Assembly (NCBI RefSeq): GCF_900115775.1
Contig: NZ_FOXS01000001.1
Coordinates: 930,001-994,000 of the forward strand
DNA: 64,000 nucleotides
Reading direction: 5' to 3'
From: Hymenobacter arizonensis
GTDB lineage: Bacteria; Bacteroidota; Bacteroidia; Cytophagales; Hymenobacteraceae
Shown: positions 34,683-44,006 of the stretch, in pieces
Position numbering within the stretch: the stretch's first letter is position 1
Layout: every line of letters begins with the position of its first letter
The notes under the pieces: generated by a model
Databases searched by the model: none
What the model was told of the DNA's origin: nothing
The model's input: only the letters and a program-made list of their open reading frames with translations
Made by a program: the position numbers and the translations under genes

Positions 34683-36077
34683 ATGAACGACAAGCAACAC
34701 ACCATCAAGGCGCCCGTCACGGTGCGCGGCATCGGACTGCACACGGGCGTAGAAGCCACCATGACGTTTTGCCCCGCGCCGGTGGGCCATGGCTATAAGT
34801 TTCAGCGCGTTGATATGCCCGGCCAGCCCATTGTCGATGCCGACGTGGACAACGTGGTCGACCTCAGCCGGGGCACCACCATCGAGCAAAACGGCGCCCG
34901 CATTAATACCGTGGAGCACACCCTGGCGGCGTTGGTGGGCATGCAGCTTGACAACGTGCTCATTCAGCTCTCCGGCCCCGAGCCGCCCATTATGGACGGT
35001 TCCTCGGCTGAGTTCATCAAGGCCCTCGAAACGGTGGGGCTGCAGGAGCAGAATGCGCTACGCAACTACTATGAGATTCCCGAAAGCATTCGATACGTCG
35101 ACAATGCCCGCGGCGTGGAGATTGCGGCCCTGCCCCTCTCCGACTACCGCCTCACGGTGATGGTGGACTACAACTCGCCGGTGCTTGGCTCGCAGCACGC
35201 CACCCTCACGGACATTGGCCTGTTTGGCGAAGAAATAGCCTCTTCGCGCACGTTCTGCTTCTTGCACGAACTGGAAATGCTCTACAAGAACAACCTCATC
35301 CGCGGCGGCGACCTCAGCAACGCCATTGTGGTGGTCGACCGCGTGGTGACGGACGAGGAGCTCAACGACTTGGCTAAGATGCTGGGCAAGCCCCGCGTTT
35401 CGGTCAAGAAAGAAGGCATTCTTAACAACGTGGACCTGCGCCACAAAAACGAGCCGGCCCGCCACAAGCTGCTCGACCTTGTGGGCGACCTCGCCCTGGT
35501 AGGCCGCCCGCTCAAGGGCCAGATTCTGGCGGCCCGCCCCGGGCACGCAGCCAACGTGGCCTTCGCCAAGCGCATCAAGAAAAAGATGCTCGAAGCCCGC
35601 AGCAACCCCGTGCCGGTGTACGACATGAACCGCGAGCCGGTGATGGACATCAACCGCATTATGCAGGTGCTGCCCCATCGCTACCCCTTTTTGCTGATTG
35701 ACAAAATCATTCACCTCGACGACCAAATGGTGACGTCGGTGAAGAACGTGACCATGAACGAGCCCTTTTTCCAGGGCCACTTTCCCGGCAACCCCGTCAT
35801 GCCGGGCGTGCTGCAAGTAGAGGCCATGGCCCAGACCGGCGGCATCCTGGTCATGAATACCGTACCCGACCCCGAGAACTACTGGCAATATTTCCTGGGC
35901 ATCGAAAACTGCCGCTTCCGCAAAAAAGTATTGCCCGGCGACACAATCCTATTCCATTGCCAGTTGTTAGCACCAATTAAGCGGGGCATTGCTAAAATGC
36001 GGGGCCAGGCTTTTGTGAATGGCAAAGTGGTAATGGACGCTGAAATGAGCGCCGCAATTGTCCGCAAAGACGCTTAA
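34683..36077 (+). CDS. lpxC/fabZ: Bifunctional LpxC deacetylase / FabZ hydroxyacyl-ACP dehydratase
   Basis: A 464-residue fusion of the committed lipid A deacetylase with a fatty-acid dehydratase, a known Bacteroidota arrangement. LpxC occupies about residues 1-305: GIGLHTGV, the zinc site around [30 protein letters not shown], and the distal [16 protein letters not shown] with the second His and the Asp. FabZ occupies about 320-464: [13 protein letters not shown], the active-site [15 protein letters not shown] with His and VEAMAQTGG with the catalytic Glu. The fusion may couple hydroxyacyl supply to lipid A commitment. A GTTAGC hairpin lies just upstream and a TTTAACA hairpin just downstream. 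Confidence 0.96.
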   Translation: MNDKQHTIKAPVTVRGIGLHTGVEATMTFCPAPVGHGYKFQRVDMPGQPIVDADVDNVVDLSRGTTIEQNGARINTVEHTLAALVGMQLDNVLIQLSGPEPPIMDGSSAEFIKALETVGLQEQNALRNYYEIPESIRYVDNARGVEIAALPLSDYRLTVMVDYNSPVLGSQHATLTDIGLFGEEIASSRTFCFLHELEMLYKNNLIRGGDLSNAIVVVDRVVTDEELNDLAKMLGKPRVSVKKEGILNNVDLRHKNEPARHKLLDLVGDLALVGRPLKGQILAARPGHAANVAFAKRIKKKMLEARSNPVPVYDMNREPVMDINRIMQVLPHRYPFLLIDKIIHLDDQMVTSVKNVTMNEPFFQGHFPGNPVMPGVLQVEAMAQTGGILVMNTVPDPENYWQYFLGIENCRFRKKVLPGDTILFHCQLLAPIKRGIAKMRGQAFVNGKVVMDAEMSAAIVRKDA

Positions 36078-36168
36078 TTCATTTAACAATTAACAGTTAT
36101 CATTTAACAACCGCTGCCCTGACTTGATTTTACGCAGTCGCAGCCGCCTGTTAAATGTTAAATGATAC
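36078..36168. repeat. Hairpin made of TTTAACA-type repeats (lpxC-lpxA spacer)
   Basis: The left part holds tandem (A)TTTAACA/ATTAACA units (about 36080-36109), the right part TGTTAAATGTTAAATGAT (36149-36166). ATCATTTAACA and its complement pair exactly. It is the third distinct inverted element between successive genes of this operon. Confidence 0.7.
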
Positions 36169-36183
36169 ATGACACCCGAGTAC

Positions 36184-36993
36184 ATGATTTCTCCCCTCGC
36201 TCACATCCATCCTGATGCTCGCCTCGCGCCGGGCGTAACCGTTGAACCGTTTACGACCATTGCGGCGGACGTTGAAATTGGAGAGGGCACTTGGATTGGG
36301 CCAAACGTGACCATCATGAACGGCGCCCGTATTGGGCGGCACTGCCAGGTGTTTCCGGGCGCGGTGGTGAGTGCAGTGCCTCAGGACTTAAAATTTGCTG
36401 GCGAACACACCACCGCCGAAATCGGTGACTACACGGTGTTGCGCGAATGCGTGACCGTGAACCGGGGCACCATAGACCGGGGCCGCACCGTGGTGGGCAG
36501 CCACTGCCTGCTTCAGGCGTATGTGCACGTGGCGCACGACTGCATCATTGGCAACTACTGCGTGATTTCGAACTCGGTGCAGATTGCCGGCCACGTAACT
36601 GTGGGCGACTGGGCCATTTTGGGAGGCACGTCGGCTATCCATCAGTTTGTGAGCATTGGGGCACACGCCTTTTTGGGCGGGGGGTCGCTGGTGCGCAAAG
36701 ACGTGCCGCCTTTCGTGAAAGCGGCGCGGGAGCCGCTGAGCTACGCGGGCGTGAACTCCGTAGGTCTTCGCCGCCGCGGCTTTAGCGAAGAGCAAGTGAC
36801 CAACCTGCACAACATGTACCGCTTGCTTTTCCTGGGCGGCATGAACACCCACGATGCCCTGGCGCGCATCGAGGCTGAAATTGTGCCTTCGATAGAGCGC
36901 GACCAAGCAGTGGAGTTTGTGCGGGCGGCCACCCGCGGCATCATCAAAGGTCCCAAGCGCGAGCGCAGCTCCGAAGAATCCGACGGAGATTAA
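36184..36993 (+). CDS. lpxA: UDP-N-acetylglucosamine acyltransferase
   Basis: The first enzyme of lipid A synthesis, moving a hydroxyacyl chain from ACP to UDP-GlcNAc. It is 269 residues long. Hexapeptide repeats form the left-handed helix (IHPDARLAPGVTVEPF onward), with the catalytic-His region VHVAHDCIIGNYCVI, then GDWAILGGTSAIHQFVSIGAHAFLGGGS and the C-terminal helical domain GLRRRGFSEEQV. I start at ATG 36184 because the sequence aligns from ISPLAHIH; an ATG at 36169 is also possible. It follows lpxC-fabZ. Confidence 0.95.
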   Translation: MISPLAHIHPDARLAPGVTVEPFTTIAADVEIGEGTWIGPNVTIMNGARIGRHCQVFPGAVVSAVPQDLKFAGEHTTAEIGDYTVLRECVTVNRGTIDRGRTVVGSHCLLQAYVHVAHDCIIGNYCVISNSVQIAGHVTVGDWAILGGTSAIHQFVSIGAHAFLGGGSLVRKDVPPFVKAAREPLSYAGVNSVGLRRRGFSEEQVTNLHNMYRLLFLGGMNTHDALARIEAEIVPSIERDQAVEFVRAATRGIIKGPKRERSSEESDGD

Positions 36994-37117
36994 TCTTGGG
37001 CTAGCCCTTCTTTAACGGTCACTATTTGCACCTGTTTTTTAACGACTGAGTCGCTGGCATTGGGTTCGTTTGGGCCCTGGGCACACTAGCCGCACCTACT
37101 AACCAACGTCGAGCATT

Positions 37118-37753
37118 TTGCACATTGACGCCACCGGCTTGGGCAAGCGCTTCCAGCGCGACTGGATTTTCCGGGGGCTCACGCGGGCCTTTGTGCCCGG
37201 GAGTGCTACGGCGGTGCTGGGCCCTAACGGCGCTGGCAAAAGCACGCTCCTCAATACCATTTCAGGCCAGCTATTGCCCACGGAAGGTAACCTGCTCTAC
37301 ACCTTGGCGGGCCGCTCGGTAGCGGTCGAAGACGTGCCGCAGCACCTGGCCTACGCGGCCCCATACTTGGAGCTGCTAGAGGAGCTAACGCTGGTAGAGC
37401 TGCTGCACTTCCACACCCGCTTTAAAGCGCTGCGCCCCGGAATGTCTCTCGACGGGCTGATTGACCTGATGTACCTTGAGAAGGCTCGCCACCGACTGGT
37501 ACGCGAGTTTTCATCAGGCATGAAGCAGCGCCTAAAGCTGGCGCTGGCCTTGTATGCCCAGGCGCCCCTGCTGCTGCTGGATGAGCCCACCACCAACCTC
37601 GACGCGACCGGTGTGGCATGGTACCAAGAGCACGTGCAGGCCACGCGCCAAGGCCGCACCCTGCTGCTAAGCTCGAACGTGCCGGCTGAATACGCGTTTT
37701 GTGATGAGCAATTATTGGTGACCGATTTTCAGAGAATTCCTGCCAAAGATTAG
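37118..37753 (+). CDS. ABC transporter ATP-binding protein (CcmA-like, single domain)
   Basis: A 211-residue ATPase with Walker A GPNGAGKST (residues 35-43), a Q-loop near VPQHLAYAAPY, a signature variant REFSSGMKQRLKLA, Walker B LLLLDEPTTNLD and the H-loop position replaced by S in LLLSSNVPAEY. The H-loop histidine normally senses ATP gamma-phosphate, so its absence is worth noting. No permease gene is next to it; the partner is elsewhere. The start is TTG at 37118, the only codon that gives a proper N-terminus. It lies about 125 bases after lpxA on the same strand. Confidence 0.85.
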   Translation: MHIDATGLGKRFQRDWIFRGLTRAFVPGSATAVLGPNGAGKSTLLNTISGQLLPTEGNLLYTLAGRSVAVEDVPQHLAYAAPYLELLEELTLVELLHFHTRFKALRPGMSLDGLIDLMYLEKARHRLVREFSSGMKQRLKLALALYAQAPLLLLDEPTTNLDATGVAWYQEHVQATRQGRTLLLSSNVPAEYAFCDEQLLVTDFQRIPAKD

Positions 37754-37951
37754 GGCTGTAGCGCCGCCACAACTTCTTAATTTATTGGTGGAAATAAGGC
37801 GTACGTTCTGACTCAAACAAGGCCAACGCTAAGCTTGAGCTTACTTTTTCAGCATAAAATTCAGCTAAATAGTCAGCCGAAAAATTGCCCGGCCCGTATC
37901 TTCGCGGCCACTCCAATACAATTATTCACCTCAACTTAATCCGCCCTGGCC

Positions 37952-38317
37952 ATGATTGATGACGACGACCTGGACGACGACCTGCTCGACGACGACGACA
38001 ACCTGGATACATATGCCGCCAAAGGGGGCGCCGCCGCTCTTGGCAGCTCCGAAGACCGCCTTTCGGCCAAATACGCCGACTACCTGATGTGGACCGACAC
38101 CGGCTCTTCGCACGACGAAGCTCTAGACCTGGCCAACATGACGGAGGAAGAGTTTGTGGAAGCCGAGCGCGCCGAAAACGCCGACCGCGGCGCCTTCACC
38201 AGCCTCGACGATGATGAAGACGAGTTTGCCGACGACGATGACGACGATGCCGACGAAGGCTATGCCAGCGGCCGCGGTAGCCGCCGTGGCAGCAGCTTCG
38301 ACAGCGACGATTACTAA
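37952..38317 (+). CDS. Small highly acidic protein of unknown function
   Basis: A 121-residue protein with a run of Asp at the N-terminus (IDDDDLDDDLLDDDDN), a central part that could fold (LSAKYADYLMWTDTGSSHDE, ALDLANMTEEEFVEAERAE), a second acidic run (about 87-100) and a Gly/Arg/Ser tail ending SSFDSDDY. There is no signal peptide or membrane helix. It resembles acidic cytosolic proteins with disordered ends. I do not recognise a family. A TATCTTCG sequence about 60 bases upstream is one mismatch from the -7 consensus. A bidirectional terminator follows. Confidence 0.7.
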   Translation: MIDDDDLDDDLLDDDDNLDTYAAKGGAAALGSSEDRLSAKYADYLMWTDTGSSHDEALDLANMTEEEFVEAERAENADRGAFTSLDDDEDEFADDDDDDADEGYASGRGSRRGSSFDSDDY

Positions 38318-38342
38318 TCCAATATTTTAAATAGTTGACCAC

Positions 38343-38380
38343 AAAAAAGCCCTTGCTGGTAATCCAGCAAGGGCTTTTTT
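38343..38380. terminator. Bidirectional rho-independent terminator
   Basis: A perfect 17-bp stem AAAAAAGCCCTTGCTGG / CCAGCAAGGGCTTTTTT with a 4-base loop, T-runs on both strands, between convergent genes. Confidence 0.95.
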
Positions 38381-38401
38381 GTACACGAAAATCTGCGTGG
38401 T

Positions 38402-39256
38402 CTACTTGCGGCCGAACACCTGCTTGAGAATGTCGGTAGTGCGAGCTGCGGGGTTTTTGCGAATTTTGCTCTCCTCGTTGGCCAGTAGAATGAACAAGCC
38501 GTCCACGGCTTTCTGCGTGGTGTAGGCGGTTAGGTCGGTCTGCACGGGCGTCATGAGCGGAATGCGGTTGTACTGGTTGGTCATCTTCGCGTAGGCAGCA
38601 CCGGCACCCACCTGGTCGATGGCAGCGCTGATGTCGGGGCGGAAGGTGGCTATCAGCTGTGCCTCGGTGGCCCGGCGCAGAAACTGCGTGGCGGCATCAG
38701 TCGAGCTGCTGGTAACGAGGCTCAGGGCATCGGTGATGCTGATGTTGGCCAAGGCGTTCAGGAAAATATCCTTGGCCTTGGGTGCAGCGGCTTCGGCCGC
38801 CCGGTTGAGCTGGGTTTCGAAGGTGGCAATGAGGGTATTCATGCCCGGAAACTTGCTCAGGGTGGTTTTCATCAAAATGGCATCTTCCGGGAAGGGAATG
38901 TGAATGTCATCGTTGGTATTAAAACCATCGGGCTCGGAGGCAAACTGCACGGCCTTGATGATGCCTTTGTTAAGAGCCTCCTTAACCCCAGCGCTGGCCT
39001 GGGCCTCGGTGAGCGGTGCGGGAGGCGGAACGGCAGCGGCTTCTTTTTCAGCGGCAGCTTTGTCGGCGGCCGCTTTAGCAGCCGCTGTTTTAGTGGCAGC
39101 CGCTTTGGTAGCAGCGGCTTTTTGGGCGGCAGCTTTCTGATTTGCAGCTTTTTGAGCGGCGGCTTTTTTGGCGGCGGTAGTTTGAGCGTGAGCGGCGGGC
39201 GCCGTCGAGGCCAGGAGGCCGGCTACCAGCAGGGCGCTGGCAATGCGAGTAAACAT
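38402..39256 (-). CDS. DUF4197 protein with Ala/Lys-rich N-terminal segment, exported
   Basis: A 284-residue protein. A signal peptide (about 1-24, ending AAHAQ) is followed by about 50 residues built almost only from Ala, Lys, Gln, Thr and Glu (TAAKKAAAQKAANQKAA), similar to TolA or histone-H1-like linkers. From about residue 78 it has the DUF4197 pattern: ASAGVKEALNKGIIKAVQF, IPFPEDAILMKTTLSKFPGM, ITDALSLVTSSSTDAATQFL and QKAVDGLFILLANEESKIR. The function of the family is unknown. The repetitive linker is unusual and may let the domain span the periplasm or bind an acidic partner. Confidence 0.85.
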   Translation of the reverse strand: MFTRIASALLVAGLLASTAPAAHAQTTAAKKAAAQKAANQKAAAQKAAATKAAATKTAAAKAAADKAAAEKEAAAVPPPAPLTEAQASAGVKEALNKGIIKAVQFASEPDGFNTNDDIHIPFPEDAILMKTTLSKFPGMNTLIATFETQLNRAAEAAAPKAKDIFLNALANISITDALSLVTSSSTDAATQFLRRATEAQLIATFRPDISAAIDQVGAGAAYAKMTNQYNRIPLMTPVQTDLTAYTTQKAVDGLFILLANEESKIRKNPAARTTDILKQVFGRK

Positions 39257-39344
39257 GAAATAAACAGCTGCGACGGGAAAACCGGATAGCCCCTATGGCT
39301 GTCCTTGGACCGTCGCTTATGCAAATTGCAGACAATTTTGCGGC

Positions 39345-39352
39345 CAAACCTA
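39345..39352 (-). promoter_or_regulatory. Candidate -7 box for the DUF4197 gene
   Basis: On the minus strand TAGGTTTG matches TAnnTTTG, about 90 bases before the ATG at 39256. No -33 partner is clear. It also lies just before the cinA start on the other strand. Confidence 0.35.
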
Positions 39353-39368
39353 TTTTTAACTCCTCAGT

Positions 39369-40682
39369 ATGCCTACTCCCACCCCGGGTCACTACCCTGC
39401 TGCTTTTACTCCGGCCTTCACGGCGCCCCCCGATGTGGAAATCATGACCATTGGCGATGAGCTACTTTACGGCCAGGTGGTGGATACCAACTCCGCCTTT
39501 ATGGGCCAGGAGCTGGGTAAAATAGGCCTGCGGGTGCGGCAGATTTCTTCTGTGTCGGACCGGGCCGATGAGATTGTGGCTGCGCTCGACCAAGCCCGCC
39601 AACGTGCCCAAGTGGTGCTTATCACCGGCGGCCTGGGCCCCACTAAGGACGACCTGACCAAGCACGTGCTGGCCCGCTACTTCGGCTCAGAGCTGGTGAT
39701 GCACGAGCCCACACTGCACCACGTGGAAGAAATATTCCGGCGCTTCCAGCGCCCCATGCTCGACGTGAATCGCCAGCAGGCCATGGTGCCTGCCAATTGC
39801 GAAGTGCTGCACAATGCCGTGGGCACCGCCCCGGGCATGTGGTTCAACGACCAAGGCACGGTGTTCGTGAGCATGCCGGGCGTGCCATTCGAAATGAAGC
39901 GCCTGATGACCGACCACGTGCTGCCGCGTTTGCAGGCCCAGTTTCACATCGCACCCATTGAGCACGTAGTGGTGATGACAGCCGGCCTGGGCGAGTCGTT
40001 CCTGGCTGCAAAAATCGCCGATTGGGAAGAAGCCCTGCCCACCAACATCAAGCTGGCCTATCTGCCCAGTTTTGGGGCCGTGCGCCTGCGCCTCACCGGC
40101 TCCGACGACGGGCTACCCGACCTGCGCGGCCGCATGCTGGCCCTGCTGCCCGCCCTTCAGGAGCGCATTGGCGAGTACATTTTTGCTGAAGAAGAGACTA
40201 CGCTGGAAGCAGCCATTGGCAAGCTGCTGCTGGCCCGGAACCTAACCATAGGCACCGCCGAAAGCTGCACCGGGGGCCTGGTAGCACACCGGCTCACTAG
40301 CGTGCCGGGCAGCTCAGGCTATTTTCGGGGCAGCATCGTGGCCTACCACAACGACATCAAGCAGGAAGAGCTGGGCGTTAAAACCGATACGCTGGCGCAA
40401 TACGGGGCGGTGAGCGAAGCCACCGTGCGCGAAATGGCCGAGGGTGCCCGACGCCGCCTGGGCGTGGATGTAGCCGTGGCCACGAGCGGCATTGCCGGCC
40501 CAGGCGGCGCTACCGACACCAAAAAGGTAGGCACCGTGTGCCTGGCCTACGCCGACGCCACCCAAACCATCAGCAAAGAGTATGTGCTGGACCGCGGCCG
40601 CGCCCTGAACGTGGAATATGCTGCGCAGTCCCTGCTCACTATACTACGACAGCAGCTAGCTCAGCCGCCGGCCCAGTCCTAA
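39369..40682 (+). CDS. cinA: CinA family protein (nicotinamide-nucleotide amidase)
   Basis: A 437-residue two-domain protein. Residues about 20-190 are a MoCF-like COG1058 domain (EIMTIGDELLYGQVVDTN, LITGGLGPTKDDLTK). Residues about 275-435 are the CinA C-terminal amidase (TAESCTGGLVAHRLTSVPG, GSIVAYHNDIK, VAVATSGIAGPGGATD). In other bacteria the C-terminal domain deamidates nicotinamide mononucleotide to recycle pyridine nucleotides, and COG1058 is an ADP-ribose pyrophosphatase. The first 18 residues are Pro/Thr-rich and variable. Confidence 0.92.
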   Translation: MPTPTPGHYPAAFTPAFTAPPDVEIMTIGDELLYGQVVDTNSAFMGQELGKIGLRVRQISSVSDRADEIVAALDQARQRAQVVLITGGLGPTKDDLTKHVLARYFGSELVMHEPTLHHVEEIFRRFQRPMLDVNRQQAMVPANCEVLHNAVGTAPGMWFNDQGTVFVSMPGVPFEMKRLMTDHVLPRLQAQFHIAPIEHVVVMTAGLGESFLAAKIADWEEALPTNIKLAYLPSFGAVRLRLTGSDDGLPDLRGRMLALLPALQERIGEYIFAEEETTLEAAIGKLLLARNLTIGTAESCTGGLVAHRLTSVPGSSGYFRGSIVAYHNDIKQEELGVKTDTLAQYGAVSEATVREMAEGARRRLGVDVAVATSGIAGPGGATDTKKVGTVCLAYADATQTISKEYVLDRGRALNVEYAAQSLLTILRQQLAQPPAQS

Positions 40683-40721
40683 TTTGGGCTTGTGCAGCCG
40701 CCGAATACCAGTGCGTGGCAT

Positions 40722-41468
40722 TTAGCGGCTGCTTGTGCTTGCCAGCGAATTGGCATAATTCACCAGTTCGCGCAGCTCGGCAGCTGTCGAGTAGCCTATG
40801 CCCTGGGCTTTAGCGAAGACTTGCAGCTGCTTGGCTTGCTGCGGAAATGCTTCCAGCAAGTCCTTCTTGTTGTTGCGAAGCGGACGTATTTCGCCCGTTG
40901 GCCAGGCCAGATAAAAATTGTCCCAGAACTCCTGCTTGGCCAAGTAGCTCACAGACCGTTGCGCGGCGGGCATCGGGTTTTGGGGAGGCGTGCGGCCTCC
41001 GGACGGAGTGAGCACGGGCACGGGAGCGGTATCGTGCATGCCCCCCAATACCCGCACCGTGGATTGGCGGCGCAGCAACAGCACCGGTCCTTCGCTTATC
41101 TGCTCAAAAAAAGTAGGCTCGGGGCGCAGGTCCATGCGCTCAGACTGCCAGGTCAGGGTGCGGAAAAGCCGGATGGTGCTGGGGTCGTAAGTGGCGGCAG
41201 TGCGGCGGTTGCGCTGCGGCACTGCTACTTGGCCCTGCACCGCAAAGGCCACCACCTGCGCGGCCACGTACGGGCGCACACTGCCATCGGGCTGGGTTAC
41301 GTACACCATGTCGGGCGCGGTGCGCATCGAAAGGGGGCCTGCCAGCGTGTCGCCACTGGTGAGTACCAGCTGGCTGAGCTTAAAGTCTTGCCGAGTGCCC
41401 ATGCTCGGCTGGGCGCAGGCTGCGCTGCCGCCCGCCAGCCACAGGCCCACCAAAAACCAGCGTTTCAT
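40722..41468 (-). CDS. Exported protein of unknown function
   Basis: A 248-residue protein with a signal peptide (residues 1-19, ending AACAQ). The mature part shows beta-rich segments (LVLTSGDTLAGPLSMRT, DMVYVTQPDGSVRPY, SEGPVLLLRRQSTVRVLG), a short Pro/Gly linker with TPSGGRTPPQNP, and a C-terminal helical part with ELRELVNYANSLAS. The strand pattern with a paired DGSVRPY resembles periplasmic Bacteroidota proteins that sense or scaffold. No cysteine lipobox follows the signal. I cannot assign a family. It is convergent with cinA, and the ribBA terminator lies just upstream of its start. Confidence 0.7.
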   Translation of the reverse strand: MKRWFLVGLWLAGGSAACAQPSMGTRQDFKLSQLVLTSGDTLAGPLSMRTAPDMVYVTQPDGSVRPYVAAQVVAFAVQGQVAVPQRNRRTAATYDPSTIRLFRTLTWQSERMDLRPEPTFFEQISEGPVLLLRRQSTVRVLGGMHDTAPVPVLTPSGGRTPPQNPMPAAQRSVSYLAKQEFWDNFYLAWPTGEIRPLRNNKKDLLEAFPQQAKQLQVFAKAQGIGYSTAAELRELVNYANSLASTSSR

Positions 41469-41482
41469 AATGGTGTAGAAAA

Positions 41483-41523
41483 AAACCCGATAATACTCCC
41501 AATATAGGAGTATTATCGGGTTT
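41483..41523 (-). terminator. Rho-independent terminator for ribBA
   Basis: A perfect 17-bp stem AAACCCGATAATACTCC and its complement with a 7-base loop, followed on the minus strand by a T-run, 18 bases past the ribBA stop. Confidence 0.9.
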
Positions 41524-41541
41524 CGTCTACTGGGGTGTTGC

Positions 41542-42771
41542 TTACGCTACTTCCGAGGCGTCGGTGGGCACTTTGCGCATAATCTCATGCCCCATCTTGT
41601 CGCGCTTGGTAACGAGGTAGGCCTCGTTGTGAGGGTTGGAATTGATTTCGATGGGAAGCGTGTCCACAATGGTTAGGCCGTAGCCAACGAGGCCGGTGCG
41701 CTTGCGGGGGTTGTTGGTGAGCAGACGCATCTCGGTGATGCCAAGGTCGCGCAGGATTTGGGCGCCCACGCCGTAGTCGCGCTCGTCGCTTTTGAAACCC
41801 AGGTCTTCGTTGGCTTGCACGGTGTCGCGGCCCTGCTCCTGCAGCTTGTAGGCCTTGAGCTTGTTGATTAGGCCAATGCCGCGGCCTTCCTGGTTCATGT
41901 AGACGATTACGCCACGACCTTCTTTCTCAATCTGGCGCATGGCCTGGTGGAGCTGGGGGCCGCAGTCGCAGCGGCACGAACCGAAGATGTCGCCCGTGAC
42001 GCAGGAGCTGTGCACGCGCACCAGCACCGGCTCCGGACCGCTGATGTCGCCCTTCACCAGGGCCAGGTGCTGCACGTTGTTGCTGCGCTGGGTGTAGGCG
42101 TACAAGTCAAAATCGCCCCATTCGGTGGGCATCTTCACCGAAATGTCGCGGTGAATCAGGCTTTCGTGCGCCAGACGATATTTGATGAGGTCCTGCACCG
42201 AAACCAGTTTCAGGTCCCACTTCTTGGCTACTATTTCCAAATCGGGCAGGCGGGCCATCTCGCCGTCTTCCTTCAGAATTTCGACCAGTACACCGGCCGG
42301 CTCAAACCCGGCCAGGCGGGCCAGGTCCACGGCGGCTTCGGTGTGACCAGCCCGGCGCAGCACGCCTTCTTTGCGGGCTTTAAGCGGGAAGATATGCCCG
42401 GGCTTGCCCAGCTCTTCGGGCTTGGTGCTGGGGTCGATGAGGGCCAGAATGGTCTTGCTGCGGTCGGAGGCCGAGATGCCGGTGGTCACGCCGTTCTTCA
42501 GCAAATCGACCGACACCGTGAACGGCGTGGCGTGCAGGGCCGTGTTGTGGCCCACCATCAGGTCGAGCCCAAGCTCTTCGCAGCGCTGCTCGGGCAGCGA
42601 GGCGCACACCAAGCCGCGGCCGTGGGTGGCCATGAAATTGATGATTTCGGGCGTGGCGCACTGGGCGGCGCAGATAAAGTCGCCCTCGTTTTCGCGGTCT
42701 TCGTCGTCGACGACAATAACTACCTTGCCAGCGCGGATATCGGCAATGGCGGATTCGATGGTATCAAGCAT
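41542..42771 (-). CDS. ribBA: Bifunctional DHBP synthase / GTP cyclohydrolase II
   Basis: Supplies both precursors of riboflavin. It is 409 residues long. RibB occupies about 1-205, with [28 protein letters not shown] and [15 protein letters not shown]. RibA occupies about 210-400, with the zinc site [15 protein letters not shown] and the GTP-binding [19 protein letters not shown] start at ATG 42771 ([15 protein letters not shown]), which matches the family N-terminus; a start at 42792 would add seven residues. A candidate -7 box is at 42810-42817. The fusion form is common. Confidence 0.95.
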   Translation of the reverse strand: MLDTIESAIADIRAGKVVIVVDDEDRENEGDFICAAQCATPEIINFMATHGRGLVCASLPEQRCEELGLDLMVGHNTALHATPFTVSVDLLKNGVTTGISASDRSKTILALIDPSTKPEELGKPGHIFPLKARKEGVLRRAGHTEAAVDLARLAGFEPAGVLVEILKEDGEMARLPDLEIVAKKWDLKLVSVQDLIKYRLAHESLIHRDISVKMPTEWGDFDLYAYTQRSNNVQHLALVKGDISGPEPVLVRVHSSCVTGDIFGSCRCDCGPQLHQAMRQIEKEGRGVIVYMNQEGRGIGLINKLKAYKLQEQGRDTVQANEDLGFKSDERDYGVGAQILRDLGITEMRLLTNNPRKRTGLVGYGLTIVDTLPIEINSNPHNEAYLVTKRDKMGHEIMRKVPTDASEVA

Positions 42772-42809
42772 GGGTGGGGTATTTCGGGCCATAACAACGA
42801 GGGCCGCTG

Positions 42810-42817
42810 CAAAGTTA
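42810..42817 (-). promoter_or_regulatory. Candidate -7 box for ribBA
   Basis: On the minus strand TAACTTTG matches TAnnTTTG, 38 bases before the ATG at 42771. It lies just after the stop of the upstream glycosyltransferase gene. I saw no FMN riboswitch here. Confidence 0.45.
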
Positions 42818-42833
42818 GCCCGCGATGCGGCCG

Positions 42834-44006
42834 CTAGCAGAACAACGCCTCTAGGCGGGCAGTGGCACCCGGCCAAGTGAAGTGCTCTTTCACAAATTCG
42901 TGGCCGTGGTGGGCCAGTTTGTCGGCGGCAACGGCATCGCTCAGAAGCATCGTAATGGCCTCTGCCAAGACTGAAGCGTCGGCCGCTACCACGCTCAATT
43001 CCTGCCCATGGGTACCGCCGAGGGCATTATTGGCGAGGGGCGTGGTCACGCATGGCAGGCGCATGGCCATGGCCTCAAGCAGCTTGTTTTGCAAGCCGGT
43101 ACCCACGCGCATAGCTGCCACAAAAACCCGCGACGCGGCGTAAGCTTCCCGGATATCGGGCACCCAGCCGCTTACTTCGGTATGGGCCGAAGCCAATGCG
43201 AGCACCCGTGCCGCGGGGGTGGTGCCGGCCACTAGCAGCCGGGCATCTGGCAGCACCTGGCGCACCAACGGCATGATTTCTTCGGCCAGAAAACATGCCG
43301 CGTCTATGTTGGGGTGGTAGCCCATGTTGCCGCAAAACAGCACATCGTACTTCTTTGGGGTGTCGGGCTGGGGTTTAAAAAAATCGGTATCGATGCCATT
43401 CAACACTATCTGAATCTGGTCGCGGCAGGGATGTTGAATTAGCTGCCGGTCTTGGTCGCTGATAATGGTGTGGTGCTGAAACCACCCAAATGCTTCGGTT
43501 TCGTAGGCTTGTAGGCGCTTGGCTTCGAGGGCGAACACCCGCCGCTGCCACCGCGGGGCCTGCGTTGCGCGGCGCGCCATGCCGGCCGAGAAGACGTCCA
43601 TGTAGTCCAGGGTCATGTTGCGCTGGCCGGCGTGCGAACGTAGGTATTCCGCCATCCGAATAAGCTGGCAGTACACATGGTCAGGCTTGAAGCTTTGCAA
43701 CAGCGCATCTATCTTGTGCTGGGCGTGCGCATCATGAAAATACCCCACTTGCAGCGGTCGCCCAGCGAGCAGCGCCCACGTCATGTTGCTGGCTATGCGG
43801 GGCCGGCGGAGCCGGTGCACTACCAGGCCGCCGCGGCACAACGGACTAACTAAGGCCTCGGCTTCGGGAGAAACAGCTTCGTCGGAAAGGGCAAAAAGGC
43901 AGACTTCGTGGTGCGCTGCCAGGAAGCGCAACTGATGATAGGCCCGCAGCTTATCCCCTTTATCGAGGGGAAATGGAAAGCGCGAAAGGAGTACGAGCAG
44001 CTTCAT
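42834..44006 (-). CDS. GT4-family glycosyltransferase
   Basis: A 390-residue retaining glycosyltransferase with two Rossmann-like halves. N-terminal [19 protein letters not shown] is the acceptor side. The C-terminal donor side shows [26 protein letters not shown], a [19 protein letters not shown] loop and the [14 protein letters not shown] segment with the E used for nucleotide-sugar binding. The pattern resembles sugar transferases in exopolysaccharide clusters. It overlaps the preceding glycosyltransferase gene by 4 bases (ATGA), so the pair is translationally coupled and likely acts on the same glycan. No polysaccharide exporter is beside them. Confidence 0.85.
   Translation of the reverse strand: MKLLVLLSRFPFPLDKGDKLRAYHQLRFLAAHHEVCLFALSDEAVSPEAEALVSPLCRGGLVVHRLRRPRIASNMTWALLAGRPLQVGYFHDAHAQHKIDALLQSFKPDHVYCQLIRMAEYLRSHAGQRNMTLDYMDVFSAGMARRATQAPRWQRRVFALEAKRLQAYETEAFGWFQHHTIISDQDRQLIQHPCRDQIQIVLNGIDTDFFKPQPDTPKKYDVLFCGNMGYHPNIDAACFLAEEIMPLVRQVLPDARLLVAGTTPAARVLALASAHTEVSGWVPDIREAYAASRVFVAAMRVGTGLQNKLLEAMAMRLPCVTTPLANNALGGTHGQELSVVAADASVLAEAITMLLSDAVAADKLAHHGHEFVKEHFTWPGATARLEALFC

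Noticed and set aside
42772..42833. FMN riboswitch upstream of ribBA
   Set aside because: The 62-base gap is too short for the RFN element and contains none of its conserved stems; only a -7 box is seen.
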